Source: Candidatus Zixiibacteriota bacterium (lineage in GTDB: Bacteria; Zixibacteria; MSB-5A5; WJJR01). From it: DNA of 32,351 nt. Shown here piece by piece: positions 23,832 to 32,351 of the stretch (positions are counted from its first letter, which is position 1; the number at the start of each line of letters is the position of its first letter). The notes under the pieces are model-generated. The model made no database searches. It was not told where the DNA came from and was given only the letters and a program-made list of their open reading frames with translations. Position numbers and translations under genes: made by a program. Location: positions 1 to 32,351 of the forward strand of contig JACQFV010000078.1 in the NCBI GenBank assembly GCA_016199865.1. The letters are read 5' to 3'.

Positions 23832-26591
23832 ATGGCTGCCGCCGCACGACCGCGCATCTTCCTGATTGACGGCACGGCGCTGGCCTACCGCGCCCATTTT
23901 GCCTTCATTCGCAATCCTCTGCGCAATGCCAAGGGGCAGATTACTTCGGCGGTGTATGGCGTCGCCAATTCCCTGCTCAAGATCCGCCGCGAGGAGAAAC
24001 CGGATTATTGGATCTTCGCCTTCGACCGGCCCGAGCCGACCTTCCGCGATGAGATGTACGCCGAATACAAGGCCACGCGTCAGCCGACCCCGGAAGACTT
24101 GGTTGAACAACTGCCTCTCGTAAAGGAAGTGGCCGGAGCGCTTGGGTGCCCGTTGATCGAAATGGCTGGAAAGGAGGCCGATGATCTGATCGCGACTCTC
24201 GCTTCGCGTGCGGTGCAGGCCGACCTTGATGTGGTGATTGTCTCCGGCGACAAAGACCTTTTGCAACTGGTCAACGATCGGGTGACGATCTATAACCCGC
24301 ACAAAGGTGGCGCCGAAATCGAACGGCTCGATCCGGCGGGAGTCAAAGAGAAGTTCGGGGTCCCTCCGGAGCGGGTGCGCGACGTTCTGGCGTTGATGGG
24401 CGATACATCGGACAACGTCCCCGGCGTCCCGGGGATCGGCCCCAAGACCGCCGTCGAACTGGTCAACGAGTACGGCGACTTGGAGTCCGTCCTGTCGTCT
24501 ATCCCGGCGATCAAACGTCCGGCGTTGAGAGAGAAACTTTCGACTCATGCCGGCCAAGCCCGCTTATCGATGCGCCTGGTGACCCTCGATACGGACTGCC
24601 CGATCGAGTGGACTCCGGCTCAATGGCAGGCCACGTCCCTGGATGAGCGCGCGGCGGCGCGGATGTTCATGGAACTGGGTTTCAAGTCGCTCGTGAAGTG
24701 GCTTGGCCCCGATCTCTCCGCGCCCCAGCCGGAGGGAGCAGCCAGTAGCCCCGGGGCGATTGTTGCTGCATCGCCGGGCGACACAAAGGGCTCTTACCAC
24801 CAAATCCATTCGATAGCGGAATTGGAGCAACTTGTCGGGATCATGCGAAAGGCCGAATGGCTGGCGGTTGACACTGAAACAACGTCATTGTCTCCGGTCG
24901 GCGCCGATCTGGTCGGCATCTCATTGTCGTTTGCACACGGCGAGGCCTACTACATTCCCGTCGGACATGATGAAGCGGCGGCGAATTTGCCCATGCCGGA
25001 GACACTCAAATGCCTCCGTCCGGTTCTCACGGGAGAGGGCCCGCGTCTGATCGCGCAGAATGTCAAGTACGATGCCCAGGTCTTTGCTCGCCAGGGGATC
25101 GATTTGCACCCGATCGGCTTCGACCCGATGTTGGCCTCGTACTGCCTGGACCCCGGCGGAAGAGCCCACGGGCTTGACGCTTTGGCATTGCAGTATTGCC
25201 ACCACACGATGCAGCCGATCACCGAACTGATCGGCAGCGGCTCCCACCAGAAAAACTTCCGCGAGGTCCCGGCCGAGCAGGCGACCTACTATTCGGCTGA
25301 AGACTCAGACTACACCTTCCGGCTCTTCCACGTCCTGTCACCGCAACTGGCCCCGGCCGGGGTCGACCGGCTGTTCGCCGAGATTGAACTGCCATTGGCG
25401 CCGGTCTTGGGTCGCATGGAGCAGGCCGGAGTTCGAATTGATCGTCCCTATTTGCAGGAATTGTCGAAGACGATGAAGCGTCAGATCGACGGTCTCGAAC
25501 GGCGCATCTACGACGCTGCCGGGGAGGAATTTAATCTCAATTCCCCCGTCCAATTGGGCCACATTCTCTTTGATGTGCTGAAATTGTCCCCCGGCCGCAA
25601 GACCGCCAAGACCGCGCAGCGGGCGACCGACGTTGCCGTGCTGGAGAAACTGGCGGCCGAGCACGACGTGCCCCGCCTGATGTTGGAGTACCGCCAACTG
25701 GCGAAGTTGAAATCGACTTACGTCGACGCTTTGGTGGCGCTGGTCCACCCGGCCACCGGTCGCGTGCACACGTCGTTCCATCAAGCCGTTGCCGCTACCG
25801 GGCGGCTCTCGTCCGCCGATCCCAATCTGCAAAACATCCCCATCCGCACCGAGGAGGGACAGAAGATCCGCCGCGCCTTCGTTCCCCGCGACGATGACCA
25901 CGTCTTGCTCGTGGCCGATTATTCCCAGATCGAATTGAGACTGATGGCGCACTTCTCGCAGGATCAGGCGCTGCTGACGGCATTCCGCGACGCAGCCGAC
26001 GTTCACGCCCGCACCGCGGCGGAGATTTTTGGGATTCCCGAGGCCGAAGTGACACCCGCCCAAAGGCGCCTGGCCAAGACCGCCAACTTCGGCATCATTT
26101 ATGGGGTATCAGCGTATGGCCTGTCGCAGCAGTCGGATATGAGCATGGGCGAGGCCAAGATTTTCATCGAGATGTACTTTAAGCGCTATCCCGGAGTGAA
26201 GCGTTTCATCGAAGCCACCATTCAACAGGCGCGACAGGATGGTCTGGTGCGGACTCTGTTCGGACGGCGTCGGTTCCTCCCGGACTTATCCTCGTCAAAC
26301 CGCCAGCGTCGGGAGTTTGCCGAGCGCACGGCGGTGAACACGCCGCTTCAAGGCACGGCTGCCGATATCATCAAGAAGGCGATGATCGAAATCGACCGTC
26401 GCCTGCGGGACGGGGGTAAAAGGTCGGTGATGACCTTGCAGGTTCATGATGAATTGGTATTTGACGCCCACCGGACTGAGATCGATCGGCTCTCGGGGAT
26501 GGTGAAGGAGTCGATGGAAAATGCCGTCACCCTCGATGTCCCGCTGGTTGTCGATGTCGGCGTCGGACCCAATTGGCTGGAGGCGAAATGA
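23832..26591 (+). CDS. polA: DNA polymerase I
   Basis: Full-length 919-residue enzyme with three domains. The 5'-3' exonuclease comprises roughly the first 290 residues (FLIDGTALAYRAHFAF, GKEADDLIATLA, VSGDKDLLQLV, GVPGIGPKTA). The 3'-5' proofreading domain has intact motifs: D347 and E349 in AVDTETTSL, NVKYDAQVF, and YSAEDSDYTF. The polymerase has motif A VADYSQIELR (D696), motif B RRLAKTANFGIIYGVSAYG, and motif C QVHDELVFD (D873, E874). Many bacterial PolA proteins have lost proofreading; this one should keep it. It repairs gaps and processes Okazaki fragments. The tracked start is a TTG one codon before ATG 23832. The start lies 45 bases after dsbD. Confidence 0.98.
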   Translation: MAAAARPRIFLIDGTALAYRAHFAFIRNPLRNAKGQITSAVYGVANSLLKIRREEKPDYWIFAFDRPEPTFRDEMYAEYKATRQPTPEDLVEQLPLVKEVAGALGCPLIEMAGKEADDLIATLASRAVQADLDVVIVSGDKDLLQLVNDRVTIYNPHKGGAEIERLDPAGVKEKFGVPPERVRDVLALMGDTSDNVPGVPGIGPKTAVELVNEYGDLESVLSSIPAIKRPALREKLSTHAGQARLSMRLVTLDTDCPIEWTPAQWQATSLDERAAARMFMELGFKSLVKWLGPDLSAPQPEGAASSPGAIVAASPGDTKGSYHQIHSIAELEQLVGIMRKAEWLAVDTETTSLSPVGADLVGISLSFAHGEAYYIPVGHDEAAANLPMPETLKCLRPVLTGEGPRLIAQNVKYDAQVFARQGIDLHPIGFDPMLASYCLDPGGRAHGLDALALQYCHHTMQPITELIGSGSHQKNFREVPAEQATYYSAEDSDYTFRLFHVLSPQLAPAGVDRLFAEIELPLAPVLGRMEQAGVRIDRPYLQELSKTMKRQIDGLERRIYDAAGEEFNLNSPVQLGHILFDVLKLSPGRKTAKTAQRATDVAVLEKLAAEHDVPRLMLEYRQLAKLKSTYVDALVALVHPATGRVHTSFHQAVAATGRLSSADPNLQNIPIRTEEGQKIRRAFVPRDDDHVLLVADYSQIELRLMAHFSQDQALLTAFRDAADVHARTAAEIFGIPEAEVTPAQRRLAKTANFGIIYGVSAYGLSQQSDMSMGEAKIFIEMYFKRYPGVKRFIEATIQQARQDGLVRTLFGRRRFLPDLSSSNRQRREFAERTAVNTPLQGTAADIIKKAMIEIDRRLRDGGKRSVMTLQVHDELVFDAHRTEIDRLSGMVKESMENAVTLDVPLVVDVGVGPNWLEAK

Positions 26592-26613
26592 CCCAAGCAG
26601 AGGTGGACCGGCA

Positions 26614-28329
26614 ATGAGATCGTGGCAAGGGCATTCCCATCAGGAGAACAAGAGGGCGCGAACACTGAAGCGGTCTCTTGCAGCGGCTGCTTTCATATGC
26701 GCCGGGGTGTCGGGTTCGGCGTCTCCTGCCGGCGCAGTGACTGCGGATTCCCTGCACTGGGCGGCCTGGGATTCCTCGTTGGCCTGGGGCGACACAATCC
26801 CCGCCGTTCGATTCGCCTATTATGCCTCCAGGACTCTGGTGGTCCCCCAACCGGAAGTGTATCTGTGCGCCGACACTCTGTTCTCGACCGTGGTCGAGAA
26901 TCTACCCGGCAGCGCCGCCGCTTACGGGGCGAAGAATGCCCGCGATCTGAAGATGTTTCAACGATTGGCCCACCGCGAGCCGAAGAAAACATCGTTCACC
27001 TGGCGTCAGTGGACAATCGTCCCCGATAGCGTTTTTGATTCGGACAATTCCGTCGGCTCGGTCGGACAGTCATGGCGGGATCGCCGGCTCCCGTCCGCGT
27101 CGGTGCTCTTGCAGACGTATTCCCCGCGTCTCTCTACCCTGGAAGCATCCGTCCTGCGCTATCTGCAGATGCGGCGTCTCGGACGTCGGGCGGAGGGGAT
27201 GTATGTCGTCATCGGCGGCCGGGGTGAGGGATATCTGGTCGACGATACCGTATGTCTCTCCGCCGGGCTCAAGCAAATCCCGCAGTCCGACCTCTCCTTG
27301 GTCGCCCCGATTCTGGTTTTCAATGAGAAATCGGTCTTCTATCCGCTGTTTGGGCGTGATGACCGGGGGGGCGACGCGGCTTTAGCCCGCCTGGTTGGAC
27401 GGTTGCAGGCTCGGGCTCCGTTGAATCTGTCCCCATCAGATTCGACGCGGATCACCCGCCTGCGACAGGCCGCCGATCTCACCGATGCACCCAGCCGGCA
27501 ACTGGCTGTTCTCATCGCGAGCGGCCTGGTGGATGTCGACAATCCTCAGATTCGTGCCGCTTGGATGGGGTATCTCGGCAGCGAAGATTCGATCACTGTG
27601 GCGTGTGCGGCCATAACCGCGTCCGACGCACTGTTCTGGGCCGATCGTCTCAGTCCCCTGACTGCCGAATTAGCCGTGACGGCGGGAACTGGACCGCTGG
27701 ATGTGGCTCTCCCTGCCGTCCAGAAAGAATATCTGTCGACTTGCGGTCGCCCTGCCGTCGCGGCCGACACAACCGCGCCGACCGAAGCATGGGGTATCCT
27801 GTGGTCCTATGGGTTGCTTGAAACGGCCTTCGACGATTTGGCGCGGACGCGGGCCGGTTCCGCTCTGTCCCAAGCCGCTGCCATGTCGGCCATCCTGCAT
27901 TTGGCGGGAATCCCCCACTGCGGCCTCGCCGTTCATCTGGGCGGGGAGTTCATGCCCGACCAGGATTGCCTGATCGCCGGGGATGGAGAATTTCTGTACG
28001 AACTCGGTGTCTGGAACCGGATTCCCGACACGATCTCCACTCTTTTGCGCCGCGACATGGCCATCACAGGGTACATGTTCCCGGGGAGATCGGTGCGGTT
28101 TGTGCCCACTGGGGTATGTTCAGAAGTCGACAACCTGACCGTGCTTGCCGACCTGACGCGCATTTTTCGCTGGATGCCCCATGCCAATCTGGCCATCATG
28201 CTCGGACCAAAAAAAGTCATCCCTTACGCGCAGTTCATGCAGGATCTGAGCGACGACCAATACCGGCAGCATCCCGTCCGCTGGCCCCTCGAGCCGCCCC
28301 CGGACAACCCACCGGACGCGCCCAAGTAG
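26614..28329 (+). CDS. Unrecognised exported protein
   Basis: ATG 26614, with GAGGTGG nine bases upstream, is preferred over the tracked 26521, which lies inside polA. The 571-residue product has a basic N-region and a signal peptide (TLKRSLAAAAFICAGVSGSASPAGA), so it is probably periplasmic or secreted. I do not recognise a family. The middle shows a helical stretch rich in small residues. Residues about 414-440 (GSALSQAAAMSAILHLAGIPHCGLAVHLG) resemble the helix preceding the conserved GIP of transglutaminase-like proteins. Where those have a catalytic cysteine, this has ALSQ. The C-terminus is proline-rich (WPLEPPPDNPPDAPK). Its position between polA and coaE gives no functional hint. Confidence 0.75.
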   Translation: MRSWQGHSHQENKRARTLKRSLAAAAFICAGVSGSASPAGAVTADSLHWAAWDSSLAWGDTIPAVRFAYYASRTLVVPQPEVYLCADTLFSTVVENLPGSAAAYGAKNARDLKMFQRLAHREPKKTSFTWRQWTIVPDSVFDSDNSVGSVGQSWRDRRLPSASVLLQTYSPRLSTLEASVLRYLQMRRLGRRAEGMYVVIGGRGEGYLVDDTVCLSAGLKQIPQSDLSLVAPILVFNEKSVFYPLFGRDDRGGDAALARLVGRLQARAPLNLSPSDSTRITRLRQAADLTDAPSRQLAVLIASGLVDVDNPQIRAAWMGYLGSEDSITVACAAITASDALFWADRLSPLTAELAVTAGTGPLDVALPAVQKEYLSTCGRPAVAADTTAPTEAWGILWSYGLLETAFDDLARTRAGSALSQAAAMSAILHLAGIPHCGLAVHLGGEFMPDQDCLIAGDGEFLYELGVWNRIPDTISTLLRRDMAITGYMFPGRSVRFVPTGVCSEVDNLTVLADLTRIFRWMPHANLAIMLGPKKVIPYAQFMQDLSDDQYRQHPVRWPLEPPPDNPPDAPK

Positions 28330-28359
28330 TTTTTTTCCTCTGTCGTCGATTGTCGCGTG

Positions 28360-29001
28360 ATGTTTCTTGGCCCCGTGGGCCCAGCGCGCGCAAGGAATAA
28401 GGTCCCGATCATCGGCGTCACCGGTCCGATCGGGGCCGGCAAGTCGGTCGTGTCCGCCCTCTTTGCGCGCTGGGGCGCCGTTGTTGTCTCAGGCGACAAT
28501 ATAGGCCGGGCTGTGGTCGATGCCTCGCCCCGACTGAGGTGGCAACTCGCGCGTGCTTTCGGCGCAGACATTCTTCGCCGTGGTCATCTTGATCGCGCCC
28601 TTCTGGCCGAGCGGGCGTTTGCCGGGCGTGACGGCATCCTGCGGCTTAATTCAATCGTGCATCCGCCATTGGTGCGCGAGATGCAAAGGCAGATCAGACG
28701 AGCGCGGCGCCGCCCGGAGGTCAGGGCGGTGGTGGTCGATGCGGCCCTTCTGGTCGAATGGGGGCAGGGGCAGATTGGCTGGGATTGGCTGGTCGGGGTG
28801 TGGGCCCCTTGGCAAATCCGTCGGGCCCGACTCCACCGCAAGGGCTGGACCGACCGGCAGATTCGTGACCGCGCCGGCGGCCAGGCCACATGGGCGGCGC
28901 GTCGGCGAATCTGCAATTTGGTTGTCAAAAATGACGCTTCGACGGCAATTCTGCAACGACGGGCGAGACTTTGCTGGGAGAAAATGGTATCGTTGGACTG
29001 A
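28360..29001 (+). CDS. coaE: Dephospho-CoA kinase
   Basis: P-loop kinase of 213 residues catalysing the last step of coenzyme A synthesis, phosphorylation of the 3'-OH of dephospho-CoA. The Walker A motif is GVTGPIGAGKSVVSALFARWG. Then come VVSGDNIGRAVVD (most members have DAD or DAI here), LNSIVHPPLVREM, and VVDAALLVEWG (family DIPLLFE). The lid and base-binding region is QIRRARLHRKGWTDRQIRDRAGGQ, matching R-x-x-x-R...D...R. Several motif positions deviate from the consensus, but the pattern is complete. ATG 28360 is directly preceded by an in-frame GTG, so the start is uncertain by one codon. A T-run follows the upstream stop without a convincing stem. Confidence 0.9.
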   Translation: MFLGPVGPARARNKVPIIGVTGPIGAGKSVVSALFARWGAVVVSGDNIGRAVVDASPRLRWQLARAFGADILRRGHLDRALLAERAFAGRDGILRLNSIVHPPLVREMQRQIRRARRRPEVRAVVVDAALLVEWGQGQIGWDWLVGVWAPWQIRRARLHRKGWTDRQIRDRAGGQATWAARRRICNLVVKNDASTAILQRRARLCWEKMVSLD

Positions 29002-29002
29002 C

Positions 29003-29017
29003 GGGGGTAGTGCCCCC
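29003..29017 (+). other. G5/C5 hairpin between coaE and the transketolase genes
   Basis: GGGGG-tagtg-CCCCC begins one base after the coaE stop and lies about 20 bases before the next start. There is no following T-run, so it is not a typical terminator. It could shape the 5' end of the transketolase message or be chance. Confidence 0.3.
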
Positions 29018-29036
29018 ACGACGGGAGAACAACACC

Positions 29037-29918
29037 ATGGAACAGTCCGATCGCGGCAATCCGTATCGCTACGACATGGCCGGGCTGCAACACAAGGCCC
29101 TCGAAATCCGGCGGGATATCATCACCATGTTGGTCGAGGCCAAGTCCGGACATACCGGCGGGCCGATGGGCTTTGCCGACGTTGCCACCTGCCTCTTCTT
29201 TCACGAATTGGCCTATAAACCCGCCGAGCCGAAATGGCCCGACCGCGACATGTGGTTTTTTTCGATGGGGCACGTCACGCCGATTCATTATTCCTGCCTG
29301 GGCGAGGCCGGTTTCTATCCCTTGCGTGACCTGATGAAGTTCCGCAAGTTCGACGGCCAACTTCAGGGACATCCTTCCTGCCTGGACACGCCCGGTGTCG
29401 AGGTTTCCTCCGGTTCGCTGGGGCAGGGTCTGTCGATCGCGTTCGGTACGGCGTACGGTTCCCGGATGGACGGCCATCCTCGCCGGGTTTATGCTTTATG
29501 TTCCGACGGCGAGCATCAGGAGGGCTCGACCTGGGAGGCGATCATGGCCGCCGGGCATTACAAACTCGACAACCTGTGCACGATCGTCGACTACAACAAC
29601 ATCCAGATCGATGGGTACGTAGAGGACACGATGGGGATCGCCCCCTTCGCGGAAAAATACCGTTCTTTTCGCTGGAATGCCATCGAGGTCGACGGTCACG
29701 ATCTGCCCGCCATTCTCGATGCCCTAAGGCAGGCGCGCGCCTGCAAGGGGAAGCCCACGGTGATTCTGGCGCGCACGATCATGGGGTACCCGATCTCCTT
29801 CATGCGCAACCTATATGAATGGCACGGCAAGCCGCCGACACCGGAGCAGGGCGAAAAGGCATTGGCGGAATTGGGCACCACGTACGCGGAGTGGTCTTCC
29901 CGGCTGCTGAGCAATTAA
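29037..29918 (+). CDS. Transketolase, N-terminal (TPP-binding) subunit
   Basis: ATG 29037 follows GGGAGAA, so the tracked upstream start is not needed; the product has 293 residues. It corresponds to the first half of a transketolase: LVEAKSGHTGGPMGFADV (usually SGHPGG), DMWFFSMGHVTPIHYS, HPSCLDTPGVEVSSGSLGQGLSIAFGTAYG, and the TPP/Mg motif CSDGEHQEGSTWEAIMAAGHYKLDNLCTIVDYNN. The motif begins SDGE where GDGE is usual. Split transketolases of this size are widespread in bacteria and archaea and pair with a separate C-terminal subunit, which is the next gene. The enzyme moves two-carbon units in the non-oxidative pentose phosphate pathway. Specificity for other acceptors cannot be excluded. Confidence 0.93.
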   Translation: MEQSDRGNPYRYDMAGLQHKALEIRRDIITMLVEAKSGHTGGPMGFADVATCLFFHELAYKPAEPKWPDRDMWFFSMGHVTPIHYSCLGEAGFYPLRDLMKFRKFDGQLQGHPSCLDTPGVEVSSGSLGQGLSIAFGTAYGSRMDGHPRRVYALCSDGEHQEGSTWEAIMAAGHYKLDNLCTIVDYNNIQIDGYVEDTMGIAPFAEKYRSFRWNAIEVDGHDLPAILDALRQARACKGKPTVILARTIMGYPISFMRNLYEWHGKPPTPEQGEKALAELGTTYAEWSSRLLSN

Positions 29919-29999
29919 ACCAGCAAGTTGTGAGATCGACACCGCGCCCGGTGAGGGAACATTCGACTTGGAGATTGCCGCCACAACGGAGATAACGCG

Positions 30000-30953
30000 A
30001 TGCCGGAGATGAAGAAGACACGGGAGGGGTTCGGTCGGGCACTGGCCGAGTTGGGCCGTACCAACCCCGACGTCGTGGTTCTGGTCGGCGATTTGACCGA
30101 TTCGACGATGGTCAGTTTCTTTGCGAAGGAATTCCCCGACCGGTTCATCCAGATGGGCGTCGCCGAGCAAAACATGATGACCGCGGCGGCCGGATTGTCG
30201 CTAATCGGGAAGATTCCCTTTCTCTCTACCTATGGCGCCTTTGCCGCCTGCCGATGCCTTGACCAGATCCGCGTGACCGTGTGCTACTCCAATCTCAATG
30301 TCAAGATCGGCGGCGCGCACGGCGGGATTTCGGTCGGGCCGGATGGCGCCACCCATCAGGCGATGGAAGAGTTCTCCATCATGCGCTCTTTGCCGAATAT
30401 GAAGCTGATTGTCCCGTGCGATTTCCACGAGGCACGCAAGGCCACGCTCGCCGCCGCCGACGTCTGGGGTCCTGTTTACATCCGTTTCGGACGGGAAAAC
30501 GTTCCGGTCGTGACTGACCCCGACACGCCCTTCGAGTTCGGCAAAGGGCTGGTCCTGCGCGAAGGGGGCGATATCGCGCTCGTGGCCTGCGGCGTAATGG
30601 TCTATGAGGCCCTCCAAGCCGCCGAGACCCTGGCCGGGCGCGGCATCGACGCCCGCGTCATCAATCTGCACACCCTCAAACCCATCGACAAAGTTCTTTT
30701 GACCCGTGCCGCCGAAGAGTGCGGTGCCATCGTCACGGCAGAAGAGCACCAGATTTACGGCGGCCTGGGAGGCGCGGTTGCGGAAGTGGTCGTTCGTCAC
30801 TGTCCCGTGCCGATGGAGTTTGTTGCCGTCGATGACCGCTTCGGCCAGTCCGGTACTCCCGATGAGTTGATGACGGCCTTCGGGCTGAGAGCAAAGGACA
30901 TCGTCGCGGCCGCCGACAAGGTCTTGAAGCGCAAGCCGGAGCGGGTATTTTAG
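30000..30953 (+). CDS. Transketolase, C-terminal subunit
   Basis: The 317-residue partner of the preceding gene contains the pyrimidine-binding domain (KTREGFGRALAELGRTNPDVVVLVGDLTDSTMVSFFAKEFPDRFIQMGVAEQNMMTAAAGLS). The conserved glutamate in GVAEQNM is the one that activates TPP in this family. It continues with KIGGAHGGISVGPDGATHQAMEEFSIMRSLPNM and a transketolase C-terminal domain (INLHTLKPIDKVLL, EEHQIYGGLGGAVAEVV). Together the two genes make one complete enzyme. An 81-base gap with no visible signal separates them; GGAG precedes ATG 30000. Confidence 0.94.
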   Translation: MPEMKKTREGFGRALAELGRTNPDVVVLVGDLTDSTMVSFFAKEFPDRFIQMGVAEQNMMTAAAGLSLIGKIPFLSTYGAFAACRCLDQIRVTVCYSNLNVKIGGAHGGISVGPDGATHQAMEEFSIMRSLPNMKLIVPCDFHEARKATLAAADVWGPVYIRFGRENVPVVTDPDTPFEFGKGLVLREGGDIALVACGVMVYEALQAAETLAGRGIDARVINLHTLKPIDKVLLTRAAEECGAIVTAEEHQIYGGLGGAVAEVVVRHCPVPMEFVAVDDRFGQSGTPDELMTAFGLRAKDIVAAADKVLKRKPERVF

Positions 30954-31012
30954 GAACATCGGCGGCGTCATTGTTCACAGATTGCCCCCAATCCCGTCTG
31001 TACAAATGAGAC

Positions 31013-32206
31013 ATGCTGGTCGCTGAGAAGACAGCATCTGTGCCGTTCGCGGCACGCATGGCGGACCTCGGGACCGAAACGGCCTTCGAGGTGCTGGCGC
31101 GGGCGCGCGAACTCGAAGCCACCGGGCGCCAGATTGTCCACCTCGAGATCGGCGAACCCGACTTTCCCACCCCGGTCCATATCGTCGAAGCCGGTATACA
31201 GGCGCTGCGCGACGGGTATACGCACTATGGCCCTTCGGCGGGGTTGCCCGAAACTCGCGCCGCGATCTCCCGCTACGTGCAGCAAACCCGCGGGATCCCG
31301 GTGACCCCCGATTGGGTGGTCGTAACGCCCGGGGCCAAGCCGATCATGTTCTTCGCCGTACTGGCCCTGGTTGACTCTGGCGACGAGGTCATCTACCCCG
31401 ATCCCGGATTCCCCATCTACGAGTCCGTGATCCGCCTGGCCGGCGGTCGGCCGGTTCCTATCCGGCTCCGCGAGGATAACCACTTCCGCATGGATGCCGA
31501 TGAATTGGCCAACGCCGTCTCCCGACGAACCAAGATGATCATCATCAACTCGCCACACAATCCCACCGGGTCGATCCTCACCCGAGGCGATCTGGAGATG
31601 CTCGGCCGACTGGCGGTGGATCACGGCGTCTATATTCTGGCTGATGAGATTTATTCGCGAATTCTATACGACGGAAAATCCGAGAGTGTTCTTAAAGTGG
31701 TGCCCGAGGCCGCGGACCATGTCATCCTGTTGGATGGTCTCTCGAAGACGTACGCCATGACCGGGTGGCGTTTGGGATGGGGTGTGATGGCGCCACCCAT
31801 CGCCGCGGCCGTGGCCCGCCTGCAGACCAACAGCAACTCCTGCACGGCCTCCTTCTCGCAACGGGTGGTCGAAACGGCGCTGTTTGGTTCCCAAGACGCC
31901 GTCCAGAACATGCGCGGCGAATTTCGCCGTCGCCGCGATGCCATTGTCGACGGTCTCAACGCGATCAAGGGCGTTCGGTGTCTGGTCCCAGATGGGGCCT
32001 TCTATGTTTTCCCCAACATCAGCGATTTCGGGATGCCCGCGCGCGAGATCGCGCGACGTCTCCTCGAAGAAGCGGGCGTCGCGGTCCTGGCCGGCACTTC
32101 GTTTGGCCCCGGGGGCGAGGGACATCTGCGCTTCTCGTATGCCAACTCGATCGACAATATCCGCGAGGGTGTGGCGCGATTTGCCGATTGGGTATCGCGT
32201 CTCTGA
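31013..32206 (+). CDS. Class I PLP-dependent aminotransferase, aspartate aminotransferase-like
   Basis: Fold-type I aminotransferase of 397 residues. Landmarks are IVHLEIGEPDFPTP and GYTHYGPSAGLPETRAAI at the N-terminal arm, SPHNPTG with N183, ADEIYSRI with D211 and Y214, and the PLP lysine K245 in LSKTYAMTGWRLGW. A substrate-carboxylate arginine is expected in LRFSYANS near the C-terminus. The sequence type is that of bacterial subgroup Ib AspC-like enzymes, which use aspartate and sometimes other amino acids with 2-oxoglutarate. The exact substrate is not readable from sequence. It lies 59 bases after the transketolase genes; no clear promoter is visible in between. Confidence 0.92.
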   Translation: MLVAEKTASVPFAARMADLGTETAFEVLARARELEATGRQIVHLEIGEPDFPTPVHIVEAGIQALRDGYTHYGPSAGLPETRAAISRYVQQTRGIPVTPDWVVVTPGAKPIMFFAVLALVDSGDEVIYPDPGFPIYESVIRLAGGRPVPIRLREDNHFRMDADELANAVSRRTKMIIINSPHNPTGSILTRGDLEMLGRLAVDHGVYILADEIYSRILYDGKSESVLKVVPEAADHVILLDGLSKTYAMTGWRLGWGVMAPPIAAAVARLQTNSNSCTASFSQRVVETALFGSQDAVQNMRGEFRRRRDAIVDGLNAIKGVRCLVPDGAFYVFPNISDFGMPAREIARRLLEEAGVAVLAGTSFGPGGEGHLRFSYANSIDNIREGVARFADWVSRL

Positions 32207-32351
32207 TCTCCTGATTCTGCCCCGCTTCCGGACTTTCCCACTTCAGATTCTGCTCAGATTGATGACGACGGCTTCTGGCGGCTGTCTCCTCGCGCCATCG
32301 GGAACACCGTCAGGGGCAGTTGTGTTGATCAAGTAGACAAAGAGGATATGC
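32207..32351. other. Terminal gap without a supported gene
   Basis: The last 145 bases hold no ORF I can support. TTGATC (32325-32330) followed after 16 bases by TATGC at the window edge could be the start of a promoter for the next gene. Alternatively AGAGG with ATG 32348 could be a gene start. Both are cut off, so neither is called. Confidence 0.3.

Noticed and set aside
28328-28338. T-run after the exported-protein stop as an intrinsic terminator
   Set aside because: No stable GC stem precedes the T-run, so it lacks the hairpin of an intrinsic terminator.

Overview
The window is a gene-dense, high-GC stretch of bacterial chromosome. All genes I can support lie on the + strand, with short gaps and many start/stop overlaps. 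I saw no rRNA, tRNA, CRISPR array, transposase or phage gene. The gene content is Gram-negative in style: a Wzz/GumC-like chain-length protein, a DsbD-type periplasmic thiol reductase, and a histidine kinase paired with a REC-PglZ regulator of the PorY/PorX kind known from Bacteroidetes. My best guess is an uncultivated member of the wider FCB group (Zixibacteria-like). This rests on gene style only and is an inference.

Region A (1-11778) is the distal part of a surface-polysaccharide locus. It holds the end of a probable export protein, a Wzz-like protein, and four consecutive genes matching the WbpB/WbpD/WbpE/WbpI pathway to a UDP-2,3-diacetamido-2,3-dideoxy-uronic acid. These are followed by a MurJ/Wzx-type flippase, two glycosyltransferases and a WbpM/CapD-type nucleotide-sugar 4,6-dehydratase with an enlarged membrane part. 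Three oddities cluster here. The flippase reading frame breaks near 6770. The second glycosyltransferase has its N-terminus in another frame and probably a deletion. An unassigned open frame of about 80 codons without a start sits before the dehydratase.

Region B (11845-20466) is housekeeping and signalling. It runs serS, a membrane histidine kinase, a REC-PglZ response regulator, the t6A-modification genes tsaE and tsaB, a RimI-type acetyltransferase, accD, folC and trxA. The run tsaE-tsaB-rimI-accD is overlapped at every junction, so one transcript is likely.

Region C (20704-32206) holds a rhomboid protease, an intergenic REP-like palindrome, dsbD, polA, an unrecognised exported protein, coaE, a transketolase split into two subunits, and a class I aminotransferase. 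The last 145 bases hold no gene I can support.

The points most worth following up are the PorYX-like pair next to tsaE in a window with no visible type IX secretion genes, the doubled membrane module in the dehydratase, the decaying or misassembled patch at 6.7-9.4 kb, and the REP-like element.
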